A stretch of DNA of 39,751 nucleotides from positions 1 to 39,751 of the forward strand of contig NZ_JAHHIR010000010.1 of NCBI RefSeq assembly GCF_018678075.1. The letters are read 5' to 3'. Made by a program: the position numbers and the translations under genes. The notes below the pieces were generated by a model, which did no database searches, had not been told where the DNA came from, and saw only the letters and a list, made by a program, of their open reading frames with translations. This DNA is from Epibacterium ulvae. GTDB lineage: Bacteria; Pseudomonadota; Alphaproteobacteria; Rhodobacterales; Rhodobacteraceae. Positions 39,198-39,751 of the stretch are shown in pieces. The stretch's first letter is position 1. Each line of letters opens with the position of its first letter.

Positions 39198-39219
39198 AGT
39201 CCTCCCGGGATCGCCACTT
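39198..39219. repeat. attR core (right copy of 22-bp attachment repeat)
   Basis: Identical over 22 bp to 1213-1234 (starts AGTCCTCCCGGG). It is the leftover 3' end of the host tRNA-Arg displaced by integration; no tRNA 5' part precedes it. The sequence to its right is host DNA. Confidence 0.9.
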
Positions 39220-39429
39220 CTTCACTCTTACACTGTCCCTACAGCATAACAGTGATCATTTTGGGCAAAATCGTGCCAATTGGCTGTTAAGGCAATTGTT
39301 CACATTGGCCGTGCTCAGAAAAGAATGACGGTAACGAGCAGCAAATGCCTTGCTCTAACTTTCTGCTTTCAAATGCTTTTTAGAAACAGCCTGAACAGCA
39401 TCCTCACGTAAGTAGATCCCGCCATAGGC
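39220..39429. other. host intergenic DNA, no gene recognised
   Basis: No supported ORF, RNA gene or repeat was found in this stretch to the right of the prophage. Confidence 0.5.
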
Positions 39430-39690
39430 CTAGCTGCTCGGCAAGAAGGGAAGGATGCCTGCGATTTTCAAGGCGTGTCGAATTGTGTTTCGGTGCTGCC
39501 CAGTTTCAGCAGACAGCATTGTGATCGTTGTAAAGCGTGCCTTGAACGCATCAATGTCTTCATCTGTCATAATATAAATGAGCTGCTTCGTGTTCGGGTA
39601 CCCTACCTGTGTGGCGAGGCTATGCCCGTCCTGAACAAAGGCGACAAAGGCACCTTTCTGGCGCAGGCCGATGCTGCGGTAATCCCCCAT
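39430..39690 (-). CDS. small HTH-like protein in host flank, possibly a gene fragment
   Basis: 86 residues (MGDYRSIGLRQKGAFV...). The C-terminal half, DIDAFKARFTTITMLSAETG followed by HRNTIRHALKIAGI, resembles a DNA-binding helix-turn-helix such as the C-terminal part of transposition-target (TniQ-like) or recombinase-associated proteins. An in-frame stop lies only 20 codons upstream of the ATG, and no strong Shine-Dalgarno is visible, so it may be the truncated end of a longer gene. The identity is not firm. Confidence 0.35.
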   Translation of the reverse strand: MGDYRSIGLRQKGAFVAFVQDGHSLATQVGYPNTKQLIYIMTDEDIDAFKARFTTITMLSAETGQHRNTIRHALKIAGILPFLPSS

Positions 39691-39751
39691 TTTTAATGGG
39701 GCTCAGCCGTTCGATTCACGCGGCTGTTCTCAGCTTCATAGCGGGTGTCAT

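Noticed and set aside
38990-39217. Minus-strand 75-codon frame spanning the right attachment site
   Set aside because: It crosses the attachment core and the arm sites, so it could only be made after integration. It has no coding character.

Overview
The window holds one apparently complete prophage of about 38 kb (roughly 1213-39219), sitting in a tRNA-Arg(UCU) gene of a G+C-rich alphaproteobacterium. The likeliest host group is the Rhodobacterales: the codon style and many phage proteins look like those of Roseobacter/Rhodobacter phages, and one gene (36076-36339) matches the gene-transfer-agent spike-base family of Rhodobacter. This host call rests on recalled family resemblance, not on a database search. 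The virion genes point to a short-tailed (podovirus-like) phage. There is a P22-type portal, an SU10-type major capsid protein, a P22 gp10-like tail hub and large ejection-type proteins, and there is no tape measure, tail tube or baseplate set.

Layout: 1-1018 is host flank with a decayed IS5-family transposase (minus strand), then a truncated tRNA relic. The intact tRNA-Arg (1155-1231) contains the left attachment core, and a 22-bp direct copy of that core at 39198-39219 marks the right end. A tyrosine integrase (1303-2310, minus) lies just inside the left end. From 11777 down to 1303 runs one long leftward early cluster: DUF2800, DUF2815, an exonuclease, a family A DNA polymerase, an HNH-AP2 endonuclease, a VRR-NUC nuclease, an SNF2-type helicase and the integrase. 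It is interrupted by one opposite-strand membrane-protein gene (7652-7951) and by two terminator-like hairpins.

The control region (11778-13252) has an S24-type repressor (minus), a Cro-like gene (plus), two further plus-strand small genes (one HTH, one with a Tat-like signal), and three near-identical 23-bp palindromes that are good operator candidates. Rightward from 13252 come small HTH genes, a Prim-Pol/PriCT-2/DUF5906 primase-helicase, an AT-rich tract with repeated GGTAAC motifs that could be the replication origin, a zinc-ribbon protein and a NusG-like protein. The NusG-like gene is followed by a strong terminator that lies directly in front of the terminase genes, which suggests processive antitermination of the late operon.

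The late operon (17973-38984) encodes terminase small and large subunits, portal, scaffold, major capsid protein, adaptors, tail hub, a GNAT enzyme, a repeat-rich S74-type fibre, a tail-lysozyme ejection protein, a second ejection protein, a Peptidase_G2-type fibre, a lysis cassette, a GTA-like spike base and a tailspike. The lysis cassette is a holin, a fused membrane-domain/SAR-endolysin and a candidate one-gene spanin. The tailspike is split by a +1 frameshift at about 37751-37779. After the right attachment site there is about 530 bp of host flank with one small HTH-like ORF.
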